From the NCBI RefSeq assembly GCF_033118175.1, contig NC_083714.1:13516001-13580000 (forward strand): a stretch of 64,000 bases of DNA, written 5' to 3'. Numbering within the stretch: the first letter of the stretch is position 1; each line of letters begins with the position of its first letter. Origin of the DNA: Dama dama (taxonomy: Eukaryota > Chordata > Mammalia > Artiodactyla > Cervidae). The notes under the pieces are model-generated. The model had not been told where the DNA came from. It did not search any database and saw only the letters and a list, made by a program, of their open reading frames with translations. The position numbers and the translations under genes are program-made. Below, one piece after another: positions 34,191 to 46,012 of this stretch.

Positions 34191-34698
34191 TATTTCTTTT
34201 AAATCCCACATTGAAAGAGTAGAGGGAGCCATACCATGCCATCAAGGCCATTGTACTCAATGCTGCCTGAGGCAGTAACTGCCTTGACCAATTGATAACA
34301 TTTTAGATCACAGCTCCGGAACCAACCTTATGGGGATAATCCTATCATCTCTTATATTTTTGTTAACCTCAGCCATTGCCAGTCTAACCCTACCACCCCC
34401 CACCACCCACATCCCAAAATATTTTGTCAAGGTGACTGAAGACTTCCATGTTACCAAATCTAATAGGTTCCTTTTTGTTCTCATCTAATTTGATCTTTCA
34501 ACAGTGTTCAATACAGTTTACTACTCTCCTCCAACAGTCTCCTCTCTAAGCCACTGTAACACTATAAATTAAAAAAAAAAATGCTCCTGTATCTTTGACT
34601 GTTTTTTCAGTCTGTTTTGAAGTCTCCTCCTCTAGCCAGTGTCAACAATTTGGAGTGCCCCAGCACCAGTTCCTTGTCTCTAGCTGCACTCTCTCCCT

Positions 34699-34910
34699 GA
34701 AAGTGAAAATATTAGTCACTCAGTCATATCCAACTCTTTGTGACACCATGGAAGCCTGCCAGGCTTCTCTGTCCATGGAATTCTACAGGCAAGAATACTG
34801 AAGTGGGTAGCCATTGCCTTCTCCAGGGGATCTTCCTGACCTGGGAATCGAGCCCAGGTCTCCTTCATTGCAGGCAGATTCTTTACCATCTGAGCCACCA
34901 GGGAAGCCCT
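34699..34910 (-). mobile_element. Bov-tA SINE inside L2
   Basis: GAAAGTGAAAATATTAGTC to GAGCCACCAGGGAAGCCC, reverse orientation. Confidence 0.9.
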
Positions 34911-35445
34911 ACCTAAGTGATCTCTATTCCCGTGGCATTAAATATCATCTGTAGGTTGATTTCTTCCATATTCATATTCCCAACCCAAGCTCTCCTCTAA
35001 ATGCTAGACTCACATCACCCATTGTCTAGAGAACTACTTGGAGTTCTCAGAGGCAACTTAAACTTCAGCTGTCCAAAGAAGACCTCTTTGTGCCTTCTTC
35101 CCTACCCCTTCAGTATAACTGTTCCTTTCCATCTTTTCCATCTCATCAAAATGAATCACCGTTTACCAAGTTATTGAAGCCAGAAACCTGTAAATCATTC
35201 TTGATTCTGCTGTCTTCCTCACCTCCAACATCTAATCAGCAAGTTCTATAGTTTCTAGCTCCAAAATAGACCATGTACCATTGTCCTTTATTTCCACAGT
35301 CAACTTTTTAGTCTAAACCACTATTACTTCTTGCCCATACTACTATAATATACTCTTAACTGGTTATCCAACTTACACTCTCCTTCCTTCTAGTCTAGTC
35401 TCCACATATGAGTCAGAATAATCTTATAAAAGGGTTTTCCTGGGA

Positions 35446-35570
35446 CTTTCCTGGCTGTCCAGTGATTAACTCCATGATGCCAATGCAAGGGTCATGGGGG
35501 TACATTTACAATGCCTGGTCAGGGAACTATGATCCTACATGCCACAGGGCAGAGTAAAAAGAAAAAAAAG
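35446..35570 (+). mobile_element. CHR-type SINE inside L2
   Basis: GGGACTTTCCTGGCTGTCC to CACAGGGCAGAGTAAAAAG. Flanked by AAAAGGGTT on both sides. Confidence 0.75.
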
Positions 35571-35687
35571 GGTTAGGGAGCTCTCGCACTTGAAGTCCAT
35601 ACTCTTTCAATGGACTTCAAGTCTCTGTGTAATCTGGCCTTTACCTACTCCCATCTGCTCTCTAATGCTACTAGTCTAGTCTAGTGT

Positions 35688-35872
35688 TAGTTAACTCAGT
35701 CATGTCTGACTCTTTGCAACTCCATGGACTATAGCCTGCCAGGCTCCTCCATCCATGGGATTCTCCAGACAAGGAGTGGGTTGCCATTTCCTTCTCCAGG
35801 GAATCTTCCCAGCCCAGGGATTGAACCTAGGTCTCCTGCATTGCAGGCAGATTCTTTACCATCTGAGCCATC
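35688..35872 (-). mobile_element. Bov-tA SINE inside L2
   Basis: ACTCAGTCATGTCTGACTC to CCATCTGAGCCATCAC; internal small deletion after TTCTCCAG. Confidence 0.88.
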
Positions 35873-36349
35873 ACTGTCTCCTTTCAGGTTTATTAATAAC
35901 ACAAGCACGTTCCTGTCTCAGGACCCTAAAACATGCTAGGCCTTCTGCCTGGAAAACATTTTCTTTCCTCTACTCCTTGCTGTTCTTCAATCAGGCTAAC
36001 TACTTAATAAAAATATCTCCATATACAAGTCCTCCTTCCCTGACCACAATTTCTAAATATGCTCCCTCCTCATTCTTTACAACTGCTCTTCTGTTTCCTT
36101 TATTCACCTAACACAATTTGAAATTACCTATTTATTGCTTATTTAACAATTGTCTATTTTCCCCCACTGTGCTTTAACTTTATAAGGGCATAGACAGCAT
36201 CTGCTTTATTTTATCAATGTATTACATAGCACCTAGCACAGTGCTTGGCACATAGTAGTTACTGAGTAATGTGTATTGAATGGAATAGCAAGCATTTCCA
36301 CCTAGCATGTGGGATTTGAAGAGGATGGTGAGGTGGTCGCCAATCCCAT

Positions 36350-36532
36350 TCTAAAAAACTCTCTCTCAAGAATCCCCTGCTCTTTTGTTCCATTTATTCC
36401 CTTATCCATTAAGGAGTTTATTCTCTGCTACAGTCTTAGGGCCCTAGGGGACCCCCAGAGCCATTGCCAAGGTAATTTAGGGGGAAAGCCCTATATAAAC
36501 ATTCTCATGGACCTAGGTAGGGAGAGTCTGAT
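36350..36532 (+). repeat. Unclassified repeat, copy 1
   Basis: Aligns with 38808-38952 plus 40186-40200 (shared CTGCTCTTTTGTTC.., TTATTCTCTGCTACAG.., GGGGACCCCC.., AACATTCTCATGGACCTAGG). Same orientation, ~2.4 kb apart. Confidence 0.55.
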
Positions 36533-36645
36533 ATCCTGGTGGTTCAGTGGTTAGAACTCTGTGCTTCCACGCAGAGGGCATGGGTTCCATCCCTGGTTGG
36601 GGAAATAAGATCCCATATGCTGCATGCCAAAAAATAACCTCTCTC
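36533..36645 (+). mobile_element. CHR-type SINE
   Basis: ATCCTGGTGGTTCAGTGGTTAG to TGCTGCATGCCAAAAAATAA. Confidence 0.8.
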
Positions 36646-36714
36646 TCTTCCATCTCATTCAATTTATAATAACATGTATAATCCCCATTTGAATTGATTG
36701 TCTAGACAAGGCAC

Positions 36715-37020
36715 TAGTTGACAAACTACAGCCCACTGGCCAAATCTGGCCTGCCATCCGAGAATCGTTTTTATATTTTTACATGATTTAAAAAATTCAA
36801 AAGAAGAAAACTATTTCATGACATGAAAATTACATGAAATTCAATTTATTTACTTATTGGAACACAGCCACTCCAATTTGTTTATGAATTATGTATCACT
36901 AATGTCGTGCTATAATAGCAGAGTTGAATAGTGGCAGCAAAGACTACATATGGCCCTCAAAGCCTAAAATATTTAGTAGTTGTTCCATTCCAGAGAAAGT
37001 GTACCAATCCTTGGGCTAAT
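36715..37020 (-). mobile_element. hAT-type MITE, inverted copy
   Basis: GACAAACTACAGCCCACTGGCC.. TATTGGAACACAGCCAC.. AAAGCCTAAAATATTTAG.. reads as the reverse of the family seen at 32175. Confidence 0.7.
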
Positions 37021-37261
37021 CTATTGAAAGGTCCTATTAAAATATGTTGCCTGATAAAAGTAGCTGAGTGAGCCATTATTGATCTGCCATCAACACTCAA
37101 AACTTGGATTTGTCTATCTGATCTCTTTCAGTCACCCAGAAGGGGTCAAGGAAAATGGGTTACAAATCAGGAGATATTTTGTTGGGGAAGAGAGGAAGAC
37201 AGGTCCAAAGCACGTATCCCTGACCTTCTTTGGGGACAAGAGCCACATTTAAGTTGTCCCA

Positions 37262-37831
37262 CAGTAGAATCACTGCAGATGGTGATTGCAACCATGAAAT
37301 TAAAAGACGCTTACTCCTTGGAAGGAAAGTTATGACCAACATAGATAGCATATTAAAAAGCAGAGACATTACATTGCCAACAAAGGTCCGTCTAGTCAAG
37401 GCTATGGTTTTTCCAGTGGTCATGTATGGATGTGAGAGTTGGACTGTGAAGAAATTTGAGCACCGAAGAATTGATGCTTTTGAACTGTGGTGTTAGAGAA
37501 GACTCTTGAGAGTCCCTTGGACTGCAAGGAGATCCAATCAGTCCATCTGAAAGGATATCAGTCCTGGGTGTTCATTGGAAGGACTCCAATACTTTGGCCA
37601 CCTCATGCGAAGAGTTGACTCATTGGAAAAGACCCTGATGCTGGGAGGGATTGAGGGCAGGAGGAGAAGGGGATGACAGAGGATGAGATGGCTGGATGGC
37701 ATACCTACTCGATGGACATGAGTTTGAGTAAACTCCGGGAATTGGTGATGGACAGGGAGGCCTGGCATGCTGTGATTCACGGGGTTGCAAAGAGTCAGAC
37801 ACAACCGAGCGACTGAACTGAACTGAACAGT
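37262..37831 (+). mobile_element. BovB LINE 3' part
   Basis: From the C-terminal ORF2 region (ITADGDCNHEIKRRLLLGRK and CESWTVKK readable in a frame starting 37230) to AACTGAACTGAACAG. Stops and a ~13-bp deletion near 37588 break the frame. Confidence 0.9.
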
Positions 37832-38807
37832 TTGAAGTCCTGAGTGGGGACCAGGAAAAGGGGACAGTAGTACCTTTGGATGAGCCTGGTGAATGGACAT
37901 TGTTGGGGGGGGAGGGTGATGCCTGTCCTTGGACAGTGGGAGAGAGGCAAAAGAGTATCTTCTTGCCCACATCTCCTCCTCTTTGTTTGACACTGAAAGT
38001 ACCTAGGAGCTACAGAGAAGGTAACCCAGCAGAAGCTAAGAACCTGCCATGGAGTAGGTCAGGCTTTCCACTCAGTAGAAATTTATATCACAGTTTCCAC
38101 CATGATGAACACGTGGAGCACCATCAGCCTGAGGGGAAGAACTGGGCCAAGTTACTCCAAGGAGCATGGAGCAACAGGAAAGCCTGGAGTCCCAGCAGGC
38201 TCAGGGAAGGGATAGGACTGAAAGTCAGCAGCACTTCATTCACTGTTTTACTCTTTGCTCTCCTTCATACACATCCTTCAGATTTAGGTTTCTAATCACT
38301 AGGATCTGAGAAACCTCATCACTGTGAAGTTTTCTGTGACCCCTTTCCCCCAAACTCAAAACATGACAGTTGGGATTAGGGCAGGGGTTTTTTACCCTCT
38401 CCAACTTCTTTCTTACAAGAAAGGGATGTCATGCCCCTGGGCCTCCAGGGCTTTTCTCAGGGAATTTCACTTATCTGCAGGGTTAGCTGAGTATGCTACC
38501 ACCTGGGAAACTGCCCTTCATACTCACACACTGACCCAACTCCCTCTCCCTCCCCTACCAGGCAAATTATTCCTACTGCTCAGCATGAGTCACCACACAG
38601 CAAGAGCTACCACAGGGCCAGGGGCCCCAACATGCTGTTTTTTCACAGAGGGTGGGGACACAGGAGGCAGGGAAAGAGAAAGGGCAGAAATGGGGAATGG
38701 AACAAGGCGAGCAGACCGCAAACTGAAGGGGTATTCTTGTCCTCGACTTCCTATTGGCATGGCAGGCCCTTTGATGTGTTAGGCAGTCTTCCCCTTGCTA
38801 CTCGGTT
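37832..38807. other. No feature recognised
   Basis: About 1 kb, mixed composition, no clear repeat. Frames of 139 codons (37876-38295) and 152 codons (38324-38782) lack any recognisable motif; noted because they are the longest frames outside repeats after the main ORF. Confidence 0.35.
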
Positions 38808-40200
38808 TCACTTCCCTTGCTCTTTTGTTCTGTTTATTCCCTTCTAGGATAAGGAATTTATTCTTTGCTACAGTGTTAGGGTCCAAGGGGGACCCCCGGA
38901 ACCATCGGCATGGGGATTTCCAAAAAGAGCCCTGTATGAACATTCTCAGAGACCTAAGTCAGTTCAGTTCAGTCCAGCCACTCAGTCATGTCCAACTCTT
39001 TGTGACCCCATGAACCACAGCACGCCAGGCCTCCCTGTCCATCACCAACTCCTGGAGTCCATCCAAACCCATGTCCATGAAGTTGGTGATGCCATCCAAC
39101 CATCTCATCCTCCGTCATCCCCTTCTCCTCCTGGCCTCAATCTTTCCCAGCATCAGGGTCTTTTCAAATGAGTCAGCTTTTTGCATCAGGTGGCCAAAGT
39201 ACTAGAGTTTCGGCTTCAACATCAGTCCTTCCAATGAACACCCAGGTCTGATATCCTTTAAGATGGACTGATTGGATCTCCTTGCAGTCCAAGGAACTCT
39301 CAAGAGTCTTCTCCAACATCATAGTTCAAAAGCATCAATTCTTCGGCGCTCAGCTTTCTTCACAGTCCAACTCTCACATCCATACATGACCACTGGAAAA
39401 ACTATAGCCTTGACTAGACGGACCTTTGTTGGCAATGTAATGTCTCTGCTTTTTAATATGCTGTCTAGGTTGGTCATAGCTTTTCTTCCAAAGAGTAAGC
39501 GTCTTTTAATTTCATGGCTACAGTTACCATCTGCAGTGATTTTGGAGCCCAGAAAAATACAGTCAGCCACTGTTTCCACTGTTTCCCATCTATTTGTCAT
39601 GAAGTGATGGGATCAGATGCCATGATCTTAGTTTTCTGCATGTTGAGCTTTAAGCCAACTTTTTCACTCTCCTCTTTCACTTTCATCAAGAGGCTCTTTA
39701 GTTCCTCTTCACTTTCTGTCATAAGGGTGGTGTCATCTGCATATCTGAGGTTATTGATATTTCTCCCAACAATCTTGATTCCAACTTGTGCTTCCTCCAG
39801 CCCAGCATTTCTCATGATGTACTCTGCATATAAGTTAAATAAGTAGGGTGACTATATACAGCCTTGACATACTCCTTTTCCTATTTGGAACCAGTCTGTT
39901 GTTCCATGTCCAGTTCTAACTGTTGCTTCCTGACCTGCATACAGATTTCTCAAGAGGCAGGTCAGGTGGTCTGGTATTCCCATCTCTTTCAGAATTTTCC
40001 ACAGTTTATTGTGATCCACACAGTCAAAGGCTTTGGCATAGTCAATAAAGCAGAAATAGATGTTTTTCTGGACCTCTCTTGCTTTTTCGATGATCCAGTG
40101 GATGTTGGCAATTTGATCTCTGGTTCCTCTGCCTTTTCTAAAACCAGCTTGAACATCTGGAAGTTCATGGTTCACGGACCTAAGTAGGGAGAATCTAATC
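38808..40200 (+). repeat. Unclassified repeat, copy 2, split by BovB
   Basis: 38808-38952 and 40186-40200 rejoin to match copy 1 at 36350-36532. The BovB landed in it after GACCTAAGT. Confidence 0.55.
38960..40176 (-). mobile_element. BovB LINE, 5'-truncated, ORF2 remnant
   Basis: Reverse-oriented, 1.2 kb. Frames keep GFRKGRGTRDQIANIHW, FIDYAKAFDCVDHNKLW (RT motif A region), then an intact YADD catalytic box at 39732-39743, and the TPTKVRLVKA-type C-terminus (39319-39600). Frameshifts separate the pieces. Duplications GACCTAAGT at 38951-38959 and 40177-40185. Of the copies here it is among the best preserved. Confidence 0.93.
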
Positions 40201-40314
40201 CTACAAAGTTAAAGGTACTGTTGGAACACTAAACATAGTATTGAAATCCAAGGTCAACATAGAGAACGCGTGACCATAGTAGGACAGGGCAGGCTGAAAG
40301 AGTTCTTAACCCTG

Positions 40315-40585
40315 GTAGTAATAGTATTAATAAGTTATTATTAAAACACTGTTTAAGACACACTCGTATACACACACACACATATACGTATATAATGTGT
40401 TTAATAACACAACAAAATGAGGTATAATACTGTAATTAATGCCATATCCCAATGAGAAATTCAAGGGCTCTCAAGTAAGGCAATCACCCCCAATGTTTCT
40501 AGGCTACTAAAACACTGAGCCAGAATTTGAGCCTAGGGTCCTGGCACTGGAGTCCATGCCCTTAACCACTAGATTGCTGCTCAAA
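40315..40585 (-). mobile_element. MIR SINE with a (CA)n expansion
   Basis: CACTGAGCCAGAATTTGAGCC.. TCCATGCCCTTAACCACTAG is a reverse MIR. A CA/TA microsatellite at 40370-40395 lies inside. Confidence 0.65.
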
Positions 40586-40900
40586 GCCATAGTGCTTAAA
40601 TATAAGTAACTATTTGGACCCTAGATCTGAAAAGTCCTATGATCAATCCTTTCCTTCCAGGGTAGACATTCTGACATATAGCTTTGGGGAGAGAAAGGGA
40701 GGGAGAGAAGGAAGTAGAATATGAGATGTTCTGCACTGCCACTTGCCCCTTGCCCCCTGTCTTCATACCGAGGCGCATGCTTAGCTTTGGATAGGATTGG
40801 CAGAGTCTAGCCTGGCAAAAGCCTTTGAGTGAAACCTTCACACTGCTTGTGTTTCTTTGTGCCTGTATCATGGATTTGTTGCTCCTTGCCACCCATCATT
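40586..40900. other. No feature recognised
   Basis: GAGAGGGAGGGAGAGAAGG-type purine run at about 40686-40710; nothing else. Confidence 0.3.
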
Positions 40901-40911
40901 TCCTCTCATAT

Positions 40912-41132
40912 GCATGCTAAGTCACTTCAGTCATGTCTGACTCTTTCCGACCCCATGGACTATAGCCTTCCAGGCTCCTCTGTCCATGGGATTCTACAGG
41001 CAAGAATACTGGAGTGGGTTAGCATTTCCTTCTCCAGGGGATCTTCCCAACCCAGGGATCGAACCTGTGTCTCTTATGTCTTCTGCATTGGCAGGCAAGT
41101 TCTTTATCACTAGCGCCACCTGGGAAGCCCCC
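40912..41132 (-). mobile_element. Bov-tA SINE
   Basis: Full reverse copy. Perfect 11-bp duplications TCCTCTCATAT at 40901-40911 and 41133-41143. Confidence 0.93.
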
Positions 41133-41143
41133 TCCTCTCATAT

Positions 41144-42540
41144 AATAAGGTTTTATGGGGCCACTCGCTCTCTCGGATGACAGCATACACATTTTGAGCT
41201 TTAGGAGGGAGGTTTTTTGGTAAGAGAGAAAAAGGAAGTGACTCACAACTGATATTTTTCAGCTGGTCAGAACATTCTGTCTGATGCATTTGACCACTGA
41301 TTAGAACAAGAAACTAGCGTATCATTCCCATCTTCAAAAATGAAAGCTGCCTGGGGTAACTATCATGCTTCCCACTGACAGAGAGTTCACCATCAGAAAC
41401 TTTCTGGGTTTGACTCCTAGACAAAATTGCAGTGGTATGTGCCCAGAATCACATTGTAGGCTTAAGCTGTAATGAAGGACCCTTGCTTTACCAGCAAAAT
41501 CCAGAAGCTGGGTTAAATATTCAATGACAGGTCAGGTCCTGGAACATAGCCAGTCTACTTGTTAAGAAACAATAATCATCTAACAGAGCTTCTCCAAGAT
41601 GGAAAATAGATGGCTGTCCCATATTCACACAGCTGCAATATGATAGATTGAAGTGGGATAGCCACAAGCAAGGTAGACAGAAATATGGTCTAAAGATGTA
41701 CCAAGTCATGACTTTAAAACACAGATTGCAGTGACTGGGGAACACTGCAAAAGGTGGAATACTAGGTATGCCACAAGTCAGATGAGAGCCTCTGCTCTTT
41801 CTAAGGAAGGGCATTGAGAAGAGCAGGGGACAAAGAGCTTCAGGCTGAAACTATAGTCCAAACGACAACCTTTACATATGGAGTATATGGAGTGTGGATG
41901 ATACTAATTGTCATGGCTATAGATCTGCATGTATAACTATATATGGGTAGAGTAGCAGCTTGTAAGACCTAACAGTGATTACTTTAAAGAGCATTAATGG
42001 TTAACATATGTAGTAATACTTAAATTATTTAGATTAAGATGCTTACTGACCACCAGCTATAGACCTTCCCAACAGAGGGAAGTGGAGAGGAACAGAGGAA
42101 AATAACAGATGGAAATGTTACAAACCAGCAAGAAAGACTTCTGTTCCTCTTTAAAAAGAAGAGAAGGAAATAAGACAAAAAGGTGGAAACTGAGACTGTG
42201 AAGCCAGGTTCTTTCAAAATGGAGCTTTGAAAAAAAGATAACTTTAAAAAAAAATCTCCATTCACCTAAAATTTTCTGCAAAGAATTTTACAGGTTTATT
42301 AACTATCTGAATAGTTGCCCAACCTTTAAGTCTTGTGTGACAGAGGTAACCTGGGGTTTAGAGAGCCTGTGAAACCCATGAGGTTATATGCAGAACTCAG
42401 TGTGTTTATGTGTATATTTAAAGATGTGTGCATATTTTTCCATAAAGAGGGATTTCCCCCTTTTTTTACATTGGCTGGGCAAGGTTGAAATTAGTTGATA
42501 TTTAACATTAGTATAATTAAGATATACATTTCTGACTTCA
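41144..42540. other. No feature recognised
   Basis: About 1.4 kb of AT-rich, apparently unique DNA; frames up to 97 codons unsupported. Confidence 0.35.
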
Positions 42541-43540
42541 TGGGGGAAGATGTTTGCAAATGACATATCTGACAAGGAATTAATATTTCAAAAATACAAA
42601 GAACTCATACAATGCAACATCAGAAATACAAATAACTCAATAAATAAAGTGAGCAGAGGACCTGAAGAGACATCAACACAAGATGGTGCCCAACATCACT
42701 AATCAACTGGGAAATGCCAATCAAAACCACTCTGAGATATCACCTCACATCTGTTAGAATGGCTCTTATTAAAAAGACAATAAATAACAAGTGCTGGTGA
42801 GGATGCAGCGAAAGGGAACACTTATGTACTGTTGGCAGAAATATAAATTGATGCAGCTACTGTGGAAAGCAGTCTGGTGATTCCTCAAAACATTAAAAAT
42901 AGAACTACCATACAATCCAGCAATCCGTACAATCCATACAATCCACTTCTGAGTATTTATCCTAAGAAAACAAAAACACTAATTTGAAAAGATACATGTA
43001 CCCCAATGTTCATAGCAGCACTGTTTACAATAGCCAAGATATGGAAGCAGGCTAATGTCCATCAACAGATGAATGGATAAAGAAGATGTGGTATATCATT
43101 TTGAAATGTATAGAAATATCAAACCATTATATAGTGTTGTGGGTCAATTATACTTCAAAAACAAACACAAAAACTCAAAGAAAGAGAAGATATTTATGGT
43201 TACCTGAGGTGGGGTGGAGGAGGGGGACTTAGACAAAGGTTGTCAAAAGGTAAAAACTTACAGTTATAAGATAAATAAGTACTTGGGATGTAATGTACAA
43301 CATGATAAATATAATTAACACTGCTGAATGTTATATATGAAAGTTGTTGAGAGCAAATCCTGAGTTCTATTCACAAGGAAAACATGCTTTTCTATTTCTT
43401 TAATGTTTTAGCTATGTGAGACAGTGGATGTTCATTGAAACTTATTGTGGTAGTAATTTCATGATTATGTAAGTCTATTCATTATGCTTAAACTTATACA
43501 GTTCTCTATGTCAATTATATCTGAATAAAACTGAAAGAAA
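42541..43540 (+). mobile_element. L1M element, 3' part
   Basis: Degenerate ORF2 end and 3' UTR: GAAGATGTTTGCAAATGAC.., ACTCTGAGATATCACCTCAC.., CATAGCAGCACTGTTTAC.., ATCAACAGATGAATGGATAA. Ends with an A-rich tail. Confidence 0.75.
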
Positions 43541-43699
43541 AAAAGATATACATTTCTTGACAGAGTAGTACCCATGGGGGGAAAAACACAGAAGATATAG
43601 ACTAAACAGTTTCTAGAGTATTAGGCTGATATCTGGATCCCGTGACTCAGTAAGAATCTCACTATATGGTTGCATATCATATATGGCTGGGAAAGAAAG

Positions 43700-44160
43700 A
43701 AGAGGAAACTACACCTATAAAACACCTATTATGTGCCAGGCACCACCATTCATTTATTGAGTCAACAAATATTTATTGAGTGCCTGCTGGCTCAGACGGT
43801 AAAGAATCCACCTACAATGCTGGAGACCTGGGTTCGATCCCTGGGTTGGGAAGATCCCCTGGAGAAGGGAAAGGCTACCCACTCCAGTATTCTGGCCTGG
43901 AGAATTCCATGGACTCTATAGTCCATGGGGTCGCAAAGAGTCAGATACGACTGAGTGACTTTCACTTTCACTACTATATTTACATATATATTTTCTTTCC
44001 TAAGCCCCACACTGTAAGCATCATTTCCCACACTTTATGGATGAGGAATCAAAAGTTCAGGGAAGTTAATTAATTGCTCAAGATCAAAGAGGAAATGTTA
44101 GAGTGGGGATTTGAACCCTGGCCTTCTTGGACTCAAAACCTGAGTTGCTACCTTTAAATC
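43700..44160 (-). mobile_element. MIR SINE split by Bov-tA
   Basis: 43710-43786 (ACCTATTATGTGCCAGGC.. ATTTATTGAGTGCC) and 43980-44160 (GATGAGGAATCAAAAG.. TTTGAACCCTGGCC). Confidence 0.65.
43788..43975 (+). mobile_element. Bov-tA SINE
   Basis: TGGCTCAGACGGTAAAGAATCC to GACTGAGTGACTTTCAC; the first ~12 bases of the head are missing. Confidence 0.88.
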
Positions 44161-44854
44161 CAAGTGACAAACAAAAATATTGAGACCTAGAGAGTCAAAA
44201 TGCTTGACAGGGTGTAACAAGTAGCAAAGTGATGGGAAGAACTCAGGGCTGCCTTAGGCTTCTGCTCTCTGGGTAAGACCATCTGAGGAGCCAATACCTA
44301 TGACCTGCTTCTGGGACTCCGCCAAGCGACCTGGCACTGCTCAGGTTGGCTTCTCCAAAGCAGCCTTGCCCCTATGCTCTTGTTTCCAGCAGAACTGACA
44401 CTATTAGATTACAGACTTCCCTGGGAGAAGTGACAAATGGCTTTTCCAACCTTCCAGCTGCCTGACTGAATCTCCGGAGGCAGTCTCTCCTCACAGGGAA
44501 AACTCTAAAGAGTCAGCTATTGGTGACGCTATTGTTTGACTTCACATTTTGGCCTACCACCAGCTTGCGGTGACAGAGGCTGACTTTTGGCTAGCCAATC
44601 CTGATTTGTAATTGATCAGTCTCTCCCCTTTAACTCCCTTCAGAAACCTTAGACAGTATTTGATATCTGTTTCTTAAATTAGGGCTGCTTTTTGTCCAAG
44701 TCACTCCTCCTCAGACCAGATCTGTTAAAGGATATTGTCCTTGAAGATCAAAGATCCCATGAGTTCTTTTAGGACTCAGGAGCACTCATGATGAGGAAAT
44801 AGAAGAAAATGCTTCAGGGGATCCCTAAAAATATAGGAGCTATATACTGCTTCG
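44161..44854. other. No feature recognised
   Basis: About 700 bp of unassigned, moderately GC-rich sequence. Confidence 0.3.
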
Positions 44855-45098
44855 GGGCTTCCCAGGTGGCGCAGTGGTAAACAATCTGCCTGGCAGTGCA
44901 GGGGACGCAAAAGACATAGTTTCCATCCTTGGGTCAGGAAAATCCTCTGGAGTAGGAAATGGCTACTCACTCCAGTATTCTTGCCTGGGAAATCCCATGG
45001 ACAGAGCAGCCTGGCAGGCTACAGTCCACTGGGTCACAAAGAGTCGGATAAGACTGAAGCGACTGAGCGTGCATGCACACACACACACACACACACAA
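44855..45098 (+). mobile_element. Bov-tA SINE with (CA)n tail
   Basis: GGGGCTTCCCAGGTGGCGC to GACTGAAGCGACTGAGCG, followed by a (CA)n microsatellite at 45075-45098. ACTGCTTC occurs on both sides. Confidence 0.9.
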
Positions 45099-45387
45099 GT
45101 ACACTGCTTCAGCAATCACACAGAGCTGTTAGACCCAACTTCCGGAGGCTAATGGTGAAACGCTTGACATAGCAATCACATACTTTAGGATCAGAGTCAC
45201 ATGCCCAAACTCACACCTACACTTCTAATGTTTCCATGGCAACAGTGAAGGCACAAAGGCTCTTCTCTCTCTTACATATGATAGCAGTCCCAGATTGCCC
45301 AGTGCTAGTTCTCTGTTTGTGCAGTTTCTTGGAGTCTCCTGCCTCGGTTTTCCAAACAACATTCCGGGAGAATGTAGAAAGGAACTC
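45099..45387. other. No feature recognised
   Basis: Unassigned sequence between two SINEs. Confidence 0.3.
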
Positions 45388-45490
45388 AGGACTTTCTGGT
45401 GGTCCATTGCAGGGTGCGGTGGTGGTATGGGTTCGATCCCTGATCAGGGAACTAAGATCCCACATACTTTTCCACTCCATAATATGAAAC
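45388..45490 (+). mobile_element. CHR-type SINE
   Basis: GGACTTTCTGGTGGTCCA.. GGTTCGATCCCTGATCAGGG.. ATCCCACATAC. Confidence 0.75.
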
Positions 45491-45867
45491 AAAAATAGTG
45501 GGGGTTATTTAGCAATACCTACAGTTAGTTTGCCCAGGGCCCTGTATTTCCAAAAGACTGAACTTGAGCTGCAAGAGGATTCTGAATCACAAAGCAAATA
45601 ATGAAAAAGGCAAGAATTGGGCATTTTCAGGGTTGAGGACATTATTGGCACCCTTTGGAATGCCAGTGTTGATCAATTACAGTATCATTACCATCAAGAT
45701 AAGAATATCCTATTACTGTAGCATATTCTTTTTCACTCTAAGATTTCTCAGAATCATCACTATATGGAACCACTAGGTATACTTCATTGGAAGCTTGAAT
45801 GACCCAAGTCCACCTTTAGCTACATGACAACCTTGAAAAGTCCAAAATGATCTATTTTTAGAAACCA
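45491..45867. other. No feature recognised
   Basis: Unassigned sequence. Confidence 0.3.
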
Positions 45868-46012
45868 CTGCTGTCCATGGGATTTTCCAGGCAAGAATAC
45901 TGGAGTGGGTTGCCATTTCCTTCTCCAGGGGATCTTCCTGACCTAGGGATTCAACCTGTATCTTGTGCATTGGTAGGTGGTTTCTTTACCACAGAGCTAC
46001 CAGGTAAGCCCT
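45868..46012 (-). mobile_element. Bov-tA SINE, tail-truncated
   Basis: Starts inside the Bov-A body (TGTCCATGGGATTTTCCAGG) and runs to GAGCTACCAGGTAAGCCC. Confidence 0.88.

Larger units (their letters stand above)
34440..36290 (+). mobile_element. L2 LINE, long copy interrupted by three SINEs
   Basis: Order and phrases follow the L2 3' half: AAACCACTATTACTTCTTGCC.. ACTCTTAACTGGTTATCC.. GTCAGAATAATC.. TGTGTAATCTGGCC.. AGGCCTTCTGCCTGG.. CACAGTGCTTGGCACATAG. Coding capacity lost. Insertions: Bov-tA, CHR, Bov-tA. Confidence 0.65.

Noticed and set aside
37876..38782. Frames of 139 and 152 codons
   Set aside because: No recognisable domain, no splice or promoter context; lengths are within chance for this composition.
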